Shown one piece after another: positions 53,672-64,000 of a stretch of 64,000 nucleotides of DNA (its first letter is position 1; each line of letters opens with the position of its first letter). The notes beneath the pieces are model-generated. The model ran no database searches, was not told the origin of the DNA, and saw only the letters and a program-made list of their open reading frames with translations. The DNA is from Wallemia ichthyophaga EXF-994 (Eukaryota > Basidiomycota > Wallemiomycetes > Wallemiales > Wallemiaceae). Location: positions 366,570-430,569 of the forward strand of contig NW_008806283.1 in assembly GCF_000400465.1 (NCBI RefSeq). Direction: 5' to 3'. A program made the translations under genes and the position numbers.

Positions 53672-55211
53672 CTACGCGCTAGTAGCATTGTTGAAGAGTA
53701 GAAGGTTTGGAGAGCCCTGCTCGACGTCGGTAAGCAAGCCTCTGCCAGCCAATTCGAGGAGAGACTGCTTCAGGAAGGCTGGAGAGATGGGTTCTGGGGT
53801 TGGTGGCAGTGGAGCGCTTGGCTTTGGCTTGAACCAGTCCAACCAGCCAGGGAGAAGACCGCCAATTGTGTCGAGCACGGTCTTGATTCCTGTGTCGTAC
53901 ATCTCCTGTGAAACTGAATTTGCGAAAGACTTATGTGCTGCGTTCGCATGGAGTGAGAGGAGATAGGCCAAAGCGCCCGCCGTGTGTGGGGAGGCCATAG
54001 ACGTGCCTGAGATGGTGTTGATCGAGTTAGGACCGCTGTTCCATACCGACAGAATGTTTAAACCAGGTGCGAATATGTCAACGCACTTGCCAACGTTAGA
54101 GAAATACGCACGCTCATCCCAAAGAGTTGAAGCACCGACAGTGACAGCTTTCTGAGAAGCGGCTGGTGAGTATTCACAGGCATCCCTATTATCGTTGCCG
54201 GCAGCGACGGCGAAAGCCAAGCCCGATTCGACTGCCTTGTCAACAGCTCTGTCGAGAGCAGGCGACTTGCCACCACCGAGAGACATGTTGGCGACGGAGC
54301 CCTTGTGTGAAGTGGAGCCAGTCTGGCGGAGCTCTTCGGCCGCAGCGTCAGCCTTGCTCTTGGCGTCTTGGGCAGCCCAGAGGACACCGGCGACGACGTC
54401 CGACATGGTGCCTGAACCAGCTGAGCCGAGAACCTTAACGGCGTAGAGCTGTGCTTTCTTAGCAACTCCGTACTTGCGTGAGCCTATTGTGCCGGCGCAG
54501 TGAGAGCCGTGACCATTACCATCCTCGTCGACATCGCCCATAGGCATCGTCTTGCCCCAGTGTGCACGCCCTTCGAACTCAACGTGAGCCGTGTTGATAC
54601 CTGTGTCGACTATGTACACATTCACGCCCTCTCCGCCATGTGGGTCGTAGACGTACTTGTTGAAAGTGGAGAGCGAGAGTGGGTTGTGGTGGGATATGCG
54701 CGCAAGCCCCCAAGGAGCTCCTTTTTGAGTTGCGGGAGAGTCTGCGTCGAAAGTCTCTGCCAGATCACTCACTTCATCTAATCCCTGATAGATATCCTGT
54801 GTGTGCGCAATCGAGTCACGCTCAATGTGATCAATTTCAGGGTTTGCGCGGAGGAGGTGGACAGCGTCTTCGTCAACGTCATGGAGCGAGTAGCCGTTGA
54901 AGATGCTGTCACCCGCGTGGTCGAGGTTGTAGATATGTCCGAAGCGCCCGGCGCCGGAGCGTTTGGATAGCGAGTGGGCGAGCGTGGTGAGATGAGAGCT
55001 GGCTTTGCGAAAGTTAGATGGGCTGTGGGTTCTTTATTTACCCACTCTCAACGCCGTCCTTTAAAACGACAATGTACGAGTTGTGGACGCGTGGGTCAGT
55101 CACACCGTCGATATGAGCCTGTCCATAGATCGGTGCCAATTCCTGGGTGAATATCGGCGTGGCCAGCGTGGATGCTGCGAGCGTGAGTAATGCTAGTGTT
55201 TTCTTGATCAT
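53672..55211 (-). CDS. PRB1: Subtilisin-like serine protease, vacuolar proteinase B type
   Basis: Exons 55046-55211 and 53672-55002; 498 residues. A signal peptide (MIKKTLALLTLAASTLA) is followed by an I9 propeptide (NSYIVVLKDGVE to HIERDS). The S8 domain has its triad D188 (YIVDTGI), H220 (NGHGSHCAG) and S390 (SGTSMASPH), with oxyanion N325 in AAGND. This matches proteinase K/Prb1 enzymes, made as self-cleaving zymogens. The C-terminal 70 or so residues after the catalytic core, with a Pro-rich segment (KPKPSAPLPPTPEP), are an extra tail. Vacuolar versus secreted location cannot be decided by eye. Confidence 0.92.
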
Positions 55212-55356
55212 GGTCGTTATTCTGAGGGAGACACACGCAATTGATAAATCCGGCTGATAAGCGCGATAAAACTAAAAAATCTAGTGACGTCACAAGGTAC
55301 ATATATTAAATTCGTATGTTTACTGGATTTATTGCGTGTATTGTGCATTAGGTGTA

Positions 55357-57598
55357 CTAGCCCTCTTTCAAATAACTCCCCTTGATGCTCGCCACACTTT
55401 CAAAGTCGTACATCCGCCGGTATCTATTGCGGCTGTTGCGCGTGCCCCGACTGCTACCTTCCATCTCCCCTACTGCCAGTCTCTCTTGCTCGTCGTCGCA
55501 CGCCACCAGTTGGCGGATATACGGCGCATAGTCGACGGCGAGGACTGCTGAGGGCATGATTGGTGCAAAAGCCCCCAACATGTCAAGGCGCATATCCAGC
55601 AGTATGTCCTGCTGTGCGTGATGAGCGGGTGTGTTGTTTGGAGAAATCATAAAGCCATCTTGTGCCTTGTTGACAGTATCCAGAATATACTCCCCAATGT
55701 CCCCCTCACACGTAAACTCAGCCAGTGTCGTCTGATCCGCTTTTGTAATTCTACCCAGTGTCTCATGTCCTATTATCTCATTCGGCGTCTCTGATTCGAG
55801 GAGCTGCGGGGGAGGCAGTGTGTGAGAGGGTGTCGCGCGTAACCGTATGCATACAACTCACCTCCATCGATCGCCACAGTGGTTGTGCGACGTGTGCATC
55901 GACGAATGACAGTGCTTCGAGCGAGTTGAGGAGCGAGTTGAGAGAGGGGAGTTGTTTATTAGAGGGAGTGTTTGTGTGTGATTGAAGTTGTGATTGCGAA
56001 GATTCATATGTTTTTATTTCTTCGTCCGAGCAATTTTCTTCTGTTCCCTGTTTGCTCTGCACATGCAGCTGCATCAAAGCCTGTCTCAGATCACACCCAT
56101 CGTCAAAGTGTTTGCCGTACAAGCCGCCAGCGGAATCGACCAGCCAGCTCTTGTCGTCCTCGATGACCTGTGGGGGAGGGTCTAAGCTAGTGAGTTGTGT
56201 GTGTGATGTTTGCATCGTGTATGCGCTTTCCTTTTTTGCCCCTCCACACTCCACCATATACCTCCTCACGACATCGTGTGGAGGACGCTTGAATTCGAGG
56301 GTGGTCTGCAAGATGACTGAGGTAGAGGGTATAACGGAGGCATCGTTGCACGTAAGCACGACGGGGCGCTTGGAATACTGTGCGAGTGCCTGAACAGCTC
56401 CCCAGAAACCCTTATCCTCCTCAAAAATCACGTCTACCTCTTCGAGGAAAATGACTGATTGTTTGTGGGGGTTTGGGTGGTGTTGAGAGTGCTTTGGAGT
56501 GTTTCGCTTATGTTGTTTCACGTTACTCCCACCAATTATGTGATTCTCGCCTACCGCCCCCACCAAATCTAGTACTTCCTTCCCGCTCCGCCGCTGGCCG
56601 GGGAACACCTCAAAGACATCCCAGCCGAGCGCGTGTGCCGCCGCATAAACCGCCGCTGTCTTACCGCTACCAGGCGCACCCTGCAAGAGTATGCAATTAC
56701 TTTCGATGGAATCTGGGTGGTGTGTGCGTGGCAGTGTGGGTAAATAGCTGGGCTGTGATGGTGGTTCAACGCGAGCATCGAAATCAAAATCAAAATCGAA
56801 CATATCGTCCACTATCCAATTATCCTCATTATCTTTCTTGCCCTTACGTCCACGCATACGCAGCTCTTGCCCCGCTCGCACATCCTCCCAGCGCGGAGAA
56901 CCGAGTGCGAGATTCGCCATCCATGCAGAGAGGTAGGTGGCGAGTGTGCCGTTGTGCAGCACTTGTGAAGGGTGTTTCGGAGCGAGTGTGCGAGTTATGA
57001 GTGAGTGCTGTGCCTGCTCTGTCTTCTGAGACTTTTTTATATTATGTACCTTGTCGCGGATGCTATGATCGGACTTGTAGCTCGTGTAGCCACTCAACGA
57101 AGCTAATTTGAACATCCCTGTAGATGAACATGCCTGCTCAGCCACTTTAACACCCTCTTCGCGCCTCTTAAATGGCGCTTCACCGATATGGACATAAATC
57201 GCGCGATCGCCGTCTGGTTGAACGTGCGATTCAGAGATGGAGGGTATTCTAGCGTTAAGCTGCTGGATGGGCTTGGCGGTTGCTTTTTCGGAGCTCTTCT
57301 GCGAGTAATTGGAGGTAAAGAGGGGATGCAGTGGCCGCGTCGATGGCTGCGTTGGCTGCATCTGTTGTTTCTTAATATCCGGCTCATCTTCATCGCCGTC
57401 AATATCAATAACGCTATTCTTCCGCTTCTTTGTGGCGTCGTGGATAGTGCCATCTCTGTTCATTTTGGTCTGCTCGCCGCGCTGGTGCTTGATGGGCCTG
57501 CCTCTCTTCTTGGGAGGAGCAGCGGCTGTGGTATTGGCAGTGGTACTAGCTGTATTCTGCGGCTGTCTCCGGAATAGCGCGTAGAAATCGCCGGACAT
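55357..57598 (-). CDS. ELG1: Elg1/ATAD5-type clamp unloader (RFC-like large subunit)
   Basis: Exons 55862-57598 and 55357-55803; 727 residues (yeast Elg1 791). It forms an alternative RFC that unloads PCNA after replication. A basic N-terminus with KKRGRPIKH and a SDFYALF-like start (MSGDFYALFRR) may include a PCNA-interaction element. The AAA+ module has Walker A GAPGSGKTAAVYAAAHALGW, then FEVFPGQRRSG and Walker B VIFLEEVDVIFEED, where LEEVD replaces the usual DEVD. The C-terminal exon, ending RRMYDFESVASIKGSYLKEG, matches the family's collar region. The ATG overlaps the first possible ATG of the divergent UBA1 frame. Confidence 0.85.
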
Positions 57599-57635
57599 GG
57601 ACGTCTGTTCTCTTGAACACCAACGGCCAACACCA

Positions 57636-60600
57636 ATGACAGACACAGAAATGAGAGATGATCTTAAGAATATTCAGCTGGACAATGGTGATAATAACGA
57701 TATCGATGAATCTCTCTATTCGAGGCAGCTCTTTGTACTCGGCGTAGACGCAATGAAAGCCATGAGCCAGTCAGACGTGCTCATCGTTGGTTTGCGTGGA
57801 TTAGGCGTCGAGATTGCAAAGAACATTTGCCTGGCCGGTGTCAAGAGCGTCACCATCTACGATCCACACCCAGTCACGCTTGCTGACCTCTCCTCGCAAT
57901 TCTATTTCGATGACGCTGACATTGGGAAGCCACGCGACCAAGTGGCCCTCGGGAAGCTTGCTGAGCTTAATCAGTATGTCCCTGTGAAACTCCTCCAGGC
58001 AGCTGACTCCACGCAATCCCTCAACACATCACTTCTTAGGCCATTCAAAGTCGTGGTCCTCACAGACACTCCCCTCTCACAGCAACTCCACTACAATGAT
58101 TATTGCCACCAGCACAATATCGGCTTCATCGCCGCTGACACCCGCGGTCTCTTCGGCAGCGTCTTCAACGATTTCGGCAGTGCTTTCAAGTGCATTGACC
58201 CTACAGGCGAGCCAGCCATCACTGGGATGGTTGCGCAGATTGAAAATGACAACGAAGGTATGGTTACCTGTCTCGACGATACCAGACACGGCCTTGAAGA
58301 TGGCGATTACGTCACCTTCTCTGAAATCAAGGGCATGGACCAACTTAACCAGAGTGAGCCTAGGAAGGTCTCTGTTAAGGGCCCTTACACTTTCACCATC
58401 GGTGATACCTCCAGTTACGACGCGTACACGTCTGGCGGTGTTTTCACCCAGGTTAAGCAGCCCAAGATTTTCTCCTTCAAGTCACTTAGAGAGTCGCTCA
58501 AGCAGCCAGAGGTGCTCCTCGACCTTGCCAAGTTTGACCGTCCTCCCACTCTTCACGCCGGCTTCCAAGCCCTCTCCGCCTTCAGCGAACAGCATGGCCA
58601 TCTGCCCCGTCCACGCAATGGCGAGGATGCACATAAACTTTTGGAGATGGCGAAGAAGCTCACCACTGAGGAAGTAGACGATAAAGTGCTCAGTGAGCTC
58701 TCCTACCAAGCACGCGGTGACTTTGCCCCTGTAAACGCCGTCATTGGTGGTTTCACCGCGCAGGAGGTTCTCAAAGGATGCTCAGGTAAATTCAGCCCGC
58801 TTTTTCAACACCTCTACTTTGACTCGCTTGAGTCTCTTCCTGACCAGCTCCCATCTGAGGAAGACGTGCAGCCCCTCGGCTCCCGCTATGACGCCCAGAT
58901 TGCTATCTTTGGTAAAGCGTTCCACGACAAGATTGCAAACGCGCGCCAGTTTCTCGTCGGGTCGGGCGCTATTGGGTGTGAGATGCTCAAGAACTGGTCC
59001 ATGATGGGCCTAGGCAGTGGCAAAGATGGCAAGATTCACGTAACTGATCTCGACACTATCGAGAAGAGCAATCTGAATAGGCAGTTCCTCTTCCGCGCCA
59101 AAGACCTCGGCAAGTTTAAGGCAGAGGTGGCTGCGGAGGCCGTTGCAGATATGAATAAGGACCTGCGCGGTAAAATCACCAGCTACCAGGAGCGCGTGAG
59201 TCCAGAGACGGAGGAGTTGTATGGTGAAGACTTTTTCAACTCGCTCACCGGCGTGACGAATGCACTGGATAATGTAGCTGCTAGGCAGTACGTGGATAGA
59301 AGGTGTGTGTTTTACAAAAAGCCTCTTTTAGAGTCGGGTACGCTCGGCACAAAGGCAAACACACAGGTCGTATATCCCGACCTCACTGAGTCCTACTCCT
59401 CCTCACAGGACCCACCGGAGAAGGAGATTCCATCGTGCACCGTGAAAAACTTCCCTAATGCCATCGAGCACACGATACAATGGGCTCGTGAGAACTTTGA
59501 TGCGCTGTTCGTCAAGCCACCCACCAATGTGAACATGTATCTCTCTCAGCCGGGCTACATTGAGACGACGTTGCGTTCTGGAGGGCAGCAGCGTCCTCAG
59601 CTGGAGGAGATCCTGGATGCCCTGACAGCGTCTCGTCCAATCAGCTTTGACGAGTGCATAGTTTGGGCTCGATACAAGTTCGAGGAGCACTACAACCACT
59701 CCATCCAGCAGCTACTCCACTCACTCCCGCGCGATGCGACTACGTCCTCCGGAGCGCTTTTCTGGTCGGGACCTAAGCGCGCGCCGGAAGCGCTCGCGTT
59801 TGACGCCACTAACCCGCTTCACATGGCGTACATAGTGGCCGCTGCGAATCTGCACGCCTTCAACTACGGCTTGCGCGGAGATGTGGCAGAGGAGCGCTAC
59901 CGGGCTGTAGCTGAGGAAACGGCCGTCGCGCCATTCGCACCCCGGAGTGGTGTGAAGGTGCAGACGAACGAGAATGAGCCGGCGCCCGCGCAGGAGGAGG
60001 ACGATGAAGTGGTGGTAAAGCAACTCGAGGAAAAGCTGCCGGCTCCCTCCTCCCTCGCTGGCTTCCGCCTTACGCCCGTTGAGTTCGAGAAGGACGACGA
60101 TTCGAACCACCACATCGACTTTATTAATGCAGCATCTAATCTCCGCGCGGCTAACTACGGCATCACTCCCGCAGAGCGTCTCAGGACTAAGCAGATTGCA
60201 GGCAAGATCATCCCAGCTATCGCAACGACGACGTCCGTGGCAGTCGGGTTGGTTTGTTTGGAGCTGTGCAAGGTCATCGACGGGAAGAAGGTGGGTGTTA
60301 GTGGCCGAGGAATGAGACGCTTTACTGACGCACACTTTAGGACCTCGAGAAATACAACAACGGCTTCGTCAACCTTGCACTCCCCTTCTTTGGGTTCTCA
60401 GACCCAATCGCCGCGCCGAAGCTTAAGTACGGCAACGTCGAGTGGACGCTGTGGGACCGCTTTGAGGTCAGTGGTAACCCTACACTGCAGGAATTCATGG
60501 ATTATTTCCAGAACCAACACAAACTCGAAGTGAACATGGTCAGCCAGGGCACTAGTATGCTCTACTCTTTCTTCCTCCCTCCTAAGAAGCAGCAAGAGAG

Positions 60601-60745
60601 GAAGGCGCTGCGCTTCAGTGATCTCGTAGAGAATGTAAGCAAGAAGCCAGTCCCTGCTTGGCAGAAGAGCCTGCTCGTCGAGGTCATGGTCACCGACGAG
60701 CAAGAGGAGGACCAGGACGTGCCCTTTGTCGTGGTGCATTTGTAG
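57636..60745 (+). CDS. UBA1: Ubiquitin-activating enzyme E1
   Basis: Adenylates ubiquitin and passes it to E2 enzymes; essential. Exons 57636-60290 and 60341-60745; 1019 residues. [18 protein letters not shown] opens the inactive adenylation half; the active half has [16 protein letters not shown] (near 440) and [16 protein letters not shown]. The catalytic cysteine is C601 in [21 protein letters not shown], and the ubiquitin-fold domain is the last exon ([14 protein letters not shown]). The start [10 protein letters not shown] at 57636 is preferred; the frame is also open to an ATG at 57597. The spacing to the divergent ELG1 start is 37 bp. Confidence 0.97.
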
Positions 60746-61483
60746 ATGGCATAAAATGATAAAATAATAAATGATACAATGATTCGATCTTTCTGATAAG
60801 TGTGTGTGTGGAGTTTGGTGTATTAGTCTGCCAATTAGAATCCTGATACACCTGCCGATGCAGATGAACACATGAACAAGTGTCAAATTACCTCCACATG
60901 CTTGGCCACCGGTAGCTTTTGAAGGCACGTCGCATGTGAGAGTACATTGGCTCGCTATAGTGGGCTATCCAGTAACATAGTAACTTTACTCCTATAAAGG
61001 CTCTCATTTGACTCACTCACCGCGAAATAAATCTACCGACGTCATTAAGTTAAGTCGTAGTATAGATGAAATATGAAGTTTAGAACAATATCTTAAAGCT
61101 TAGCCTTCTCTTACAAGTTCACGTTCCCCCTCTGACGTAACTCTGAATTGGCATGAAGACACTGCCGAAATAGGAAATAACTTATAAAGAGATCGTGTAG
61201 ACTTTCTAAAGTGATGCAAAATGCACGCTAATACTTCTCGTTGCTACTGTTTCCTCCCGCAAATCTGCTCGGCAGCTACGAAAACTTTTCAATTCGACTT
61301 AAAAAAGGCTGCGAGCGCTCCACGGGTGTTTATAATGCAAACGCGCGCCTTCCTTCCACCCGTTCATCACGCTCGCTTCAGATCACAAAACGATCTCCGT
61401 CGCACGTTGTTCAATCAATCACTCCGCAAACCACATCTTTCAGCTAAAACTACCAACACCACTCGTTCAAACCAAAAACACAT
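60746..61483. other. UBA1 3' end / PHO84-like promoter region
   Basis: 740 bp without a supported gene. An open frame at 61221-61598 overlaps the first exon of the transporter in another phase and lacks motifs. The left part should carry the UBA1 3' UTR. The right part should hold the promoter of the phosphate transporter, with a CT/CA-rich leader near 61400-61480. No confident Pho4-type CACGTG site was found within it. Confidence 0.35.
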
Positions 61484-63384
61484 ATGGACGCCTACCAAGA
61501 GAAGGGCGCGCTTGCCACCTATGAGCAGGACGAACGTGCAAAGCAGCGCAGATGGGCACCCACGTGTGAGTGAAAACGTGCGCCAGCCACTCAGCTGACT
61601 TGGCAGCAGTCCCTGAGTTGAAGCTGTTGCTTATAGCTAGCACTGGATTCTTCATTGATGCGTTAGTAGCACGATACACAACGGAACATTACTATAACAT
61701 TCACTTAGGTACGATCTCTTCATTATCAACTTGGTCTTCCCTATGTTGAGCCAGATCGCTTTTGGCAGGCCAAGCTCTTCCCCTTCAGAAATTTCTTTGT
61801 CTGGTGGTACTGCCAAAGCTGCGGCCAATATTGGTTGCGTTGTTGGTCAGCTGGGTTTTGGGGCTGCAGGAGACATATTTGGTAGAAAGGCTGTCTACGG
61901 TAAAGAAATGATGATTGTGATTGTATCGACAATCCTTCTCATTAGGTGCGTTCCCTCTCTTTCCTTATTCAATCTAACACCCTCTCAGCCCCCCTTCTGT
62001 CGGCGAGCACGGCTTTAGCGGTGTTGATCTCTTTACTTGGATAACAGTTTTCAGGGTAACCATGGGTATCGGTATCGGCGGTGATTATCCAATGTCAGCC
62101 TCTGTTGTTAGTGACAGGGCTAATTTGAGAAGGCGTGGTACTTTGCTCGCCTTTATTTTCGCTGCTCAAGGTTGGGGTCAATTTGGCGCCTCGATAGTAA
62201 CTCTCATCGTCCTTGCTTGCTTCCAAACTGGCATTCAAGAACATGGAAATGTTGGTCAATTCAACGCATGCTTTAGGATATGCTTTGGTGTCATTTTGGT
62301 CCCAGCTTTCATTACACTCTGGCATCGTCTTAGACTTCCTGAATCGACCAAGTTCAATGCAGTCAATGCGATGAGAGAAGACAAGGACGACAAGATTCTC
62401 AACGCTGATGATCCAAAAGCAGCCTTACAAGCTCAGACTGCCCAGAATGTTCACCCAGAGGCTATCGAATCTCAAAAAAATGACTCAAACAACTCAAATA
62501 ACTCGACTCATTCAAATGAAAAAGATATCGAAGTGGCACCAGAGCAACCACAGCAAACGCAGTCGGAAGAGGTTGATCCTGATGCAGGCAAACCCACCAA
62601 GCACGTCTGGTACGAGAAGTTGGGTGCGTTCAATGAATTTAAGGAGTATTACAGTGAATGGAGACACGCTAAGCTCCTTCTCGGTACAACTTCAACGTGG
62701 TTTTTAATGGACATTATCTTCTATGGTATCAACTTGAATCAATCTGTCGTTATCGATGCTGTTGGATTGGTTGATGAAAATTCTGGTTCATTCCAGTATA
62801 TTTGGGACAACACCACAGCAAATTTAATTATCTGTGCCGCAGGTTTCCTTCCTGGTGAGCACAATCGCTTATTTTTTACTATCGCTAACCTATCGCTAAC
62901 CTGTTCAACAGGTTACTACGTTGCCATGGTCACGGTCGAGTACATCGGTCGCAAGTGGATGCAATTTTTTGGATTTTTGCTCGAAGGGCTCTTTCTTGCT
63001 ATTCTTGCAGGTGCCTTTGATTATCTCAGGGAGCACACTGCGTCATTCTTTGCATGTTTCGCGTTGCTGCAATTTTTCTTCAACTTTGGTGCAAATACGA
63101 CATGCTTCATTATGCCCGCCGAGGTATTCCCAACACGTGTAAAAGGATTCAGTCACGGTATTTCCGCTGCTTGTGGTAAGGTTGGCGCCATTATAGCTGC
63201 CCTAGGCTTCGGAGAAGCATCCAAGCACATCGGAACAGACAACACACTGTGGATTTTCTTCGGTATTGCTATCGTTGGCGCTGCTTTCACCCTTCTCCTT
63301 CCAGAGACGATGGGCCGTGATGCTGATATCATCGATATGGAGGAGCGTCGTGAAGCACACGCAAAAAAGATGCAGGATAATTAA
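61484..63384 (+). CDS. PHO84: Inorganic phosphate transporter, Pho84-like (MFS)
   Basis: High-affinity proton-coupled phosphate importer of the plasma membrane. Exons 61484-61565, 61607-61661, 61709-61945, 61989-62854, 62912-63384; 570 residues. The signature FFIDAYDLFIINLV spans intron 2. GQLGFGAAGDIFGRKAVYG is the MFS loop, and GIGIGGDYPMSASVVSDRA is the Pho84 phosphate-site signature. A long cytosolic loop rich in Gln/Asn/Ser/Asp follows helix 6. The second half has WFLMDIIFYGINLNQS, EYIGRKWMQFFGF and FIMPAEVFPTRVKGFSHG. The last residues, DMEERREAHAKK, are a charged tail. Confidence 0.95.
62879..62900 (+). repeat. Tandem 11-bp duplication of a branch site in intron 4
   Basis: CTATCGCTAAC occurs twice in a row inside the intron (62855-62911) of the phosphate transporter. 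Each copy contains CTAAC, the branch-site consensus used in this genome, placed 11 and 22 bp before the acceptor AG. Confidence 0.85.
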
Positions 63385-63854
63385 CCCTTCAAAAATATTT
63401 TATTAAGCGGATCTTCCGGAAATTTCATTTGCACACGATTTTAACCATGTAATAATATAGAGGATGTTGGAATTTTTACTCAGTGAAAAGTATGTGATAA
63501 AACTCTTTTTTGATTAAGGAGGTACAATAAGTCCATGAAGGGCGATGAGCGACTAGGGGGTCTAACGCGTTCCCAAAGGTATCATGGAATGTGTTTGTTT
63601 GATTTTATTGGTAGAGAGGTTTGTTATTTAAGTTCGTGAAAATATATCCGTCATACTGATCCAAATTGCACTCAATGACATCGCAAGTGATTCAGTATAT
63701 GGATATTCCTACTACGACAAACGCTACGATTTAACCAACTAATTTGCCTTGACATAACATATTAAGCCATCAAAAGATTTTGTAGGTAGATAAAACGAGA
63801 AATCTCCAGACAACTTCGGTGAGACACGTTAGCTATACACCTCACTCATAACAG
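63385..63854. other. Noncoding region after PHO84-like gene
   Basis: Contains the transporter 3' UTR and AT-rich sequence. A short open frame from an ATG near 63535 (MKGDERLGGLTRSQ) could be a first exon of the gene at the window edge, with a donor after CCCAAAG, but this is weak. Confidence 0.3.
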
Positions 63855-64000
63855 GAAAAATGCCGTTATTGAAGCTGAAGACGAAAAAAAGACTGATATA
63901 TCTGATAATAACGTAGATAAACCTGTTAGTGCTAACATACCTATCAACACGTCTAATGATCTCTACAGGAATTCGACGCAAACTGTTAAGGTTTGGGCTT
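63855..64000 (+). CDS. Possible internal exon of a gene running off the right edge
   Basis: Following the good acceptor ACTCATAACAG, a frame is open for 48 codons to the end of the window with protein-like composition (NAVIEAEDEKKTDISDNN, then SANIPINTSNDLYRNS and QTVKVWA). No starting ATG in this frame is seen nearby, so the first exon is unknown. No family can be named from this much. Confidence 0.4.

Noticed and set aside
61561-61566. CACGTG (Pho4-type) site
   Set aside because: It lies at the end of the transporter's first coding exon and its splice donor, not in the promoter; probably chance.
61221-61598. 125-codon open frame upstream of the phosphate transporter
   Set aside because: It overlaps the transporter's first exon in another phase, has shadow-like composition and no motif.

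Overview
This window is nuclear DNA of a fungus with a very compact genome. Almost every gene is split by short introns of about 45-65 nt with GT..AG ends and a CTRAC/CTGAC-like branch site just before the acceptor. Genes sit tens of bases apart on both strands. The gene set is fungal throughout: Atg11, Spo7, Hsp104, a MIPC-synthase-type mannosyltransferase, Dap1, Rud3, Kel3, lunapark, a septin, Pho84-type phosphate transporter and Prb1-like subtilase. Intron density and gene compactness fit a small-genome basidiomycete (for example Wallemia-like); that placement is inference. No plasmid, phage, CRISPR array or bacterial-type operon was seen.

Layout. 1-5.5 kb: an Rck2/Srk1-type kinase cut by the left edge and a RING-PH-vWA protein with the domain order of Ste5/Far1 scaffolds. 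5.6-10.5 kb: four minus-strand genes (2-hydroxyacid dehydrogenase, Dap1, aromatic amino-acid decarboxylase, PP1 catalytic subunit). 10.5-11.7 kb: a long gap with coding-like fragments. 11.7-13.5 kb: glutamate decarboxylase. 13.7-17.7 kb: Atg11, a tiny Qc-SNARE and a small mitochondrial-type protein, all minus. 17.8-22.7 kb: RBM42-like protein, an unknown protein, MIPC synthase and Spo7. 22.9-26.6 kb: Hsp104 with a heat-shock element, and a HAD polyol phosphatase. 26.6-28.9 kb: the only repeat-like stretch, with a decayed LINE 3' end and a tRNA-Glu gene. 28.9-36.6 kb: cAMP phosphodiesterase, Nup98 and a GT32-like glycosyltransferase. 36.6-47.4 kb: Kel3, lunapark, a GPI protein, an F-box protein, Rud3, Emc3, Dpb4, septin Cdc11 and mitochondrial uS15. 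47.5-57.6 kb: a dsRBD/DEAH helicase, an unknown basic coiled-coil protein, a subtilase and Elg1. 57.6-63.4 kb: ubiquitin E1 and a phosphate transporter, then an incomplete gene at the right edge.

The genes do not form one pathway. Themes recur: stress and nutrient signalling (Rck2, PDE, PP1, Hsp104, Pho84), secretory pathway and ER shape (SNARE, Rud3, Emc3, lunapark, Spo7), and nuclear or replication functions (Nup98, Elg1, Dpb4). No new multigene system is evident. The most unusual items are a Nup98 gene whose start codon is split by an intron and whose reading frame stops at the autoproteolysis site, divergent gene pairs with start codons 27-67 bp apart, a Ste5/Far1-like architecture, a phosphodiesterase with several PKA-type sites, and a tRNA-Glu with a 10-nt intron beside a broken retroelement.
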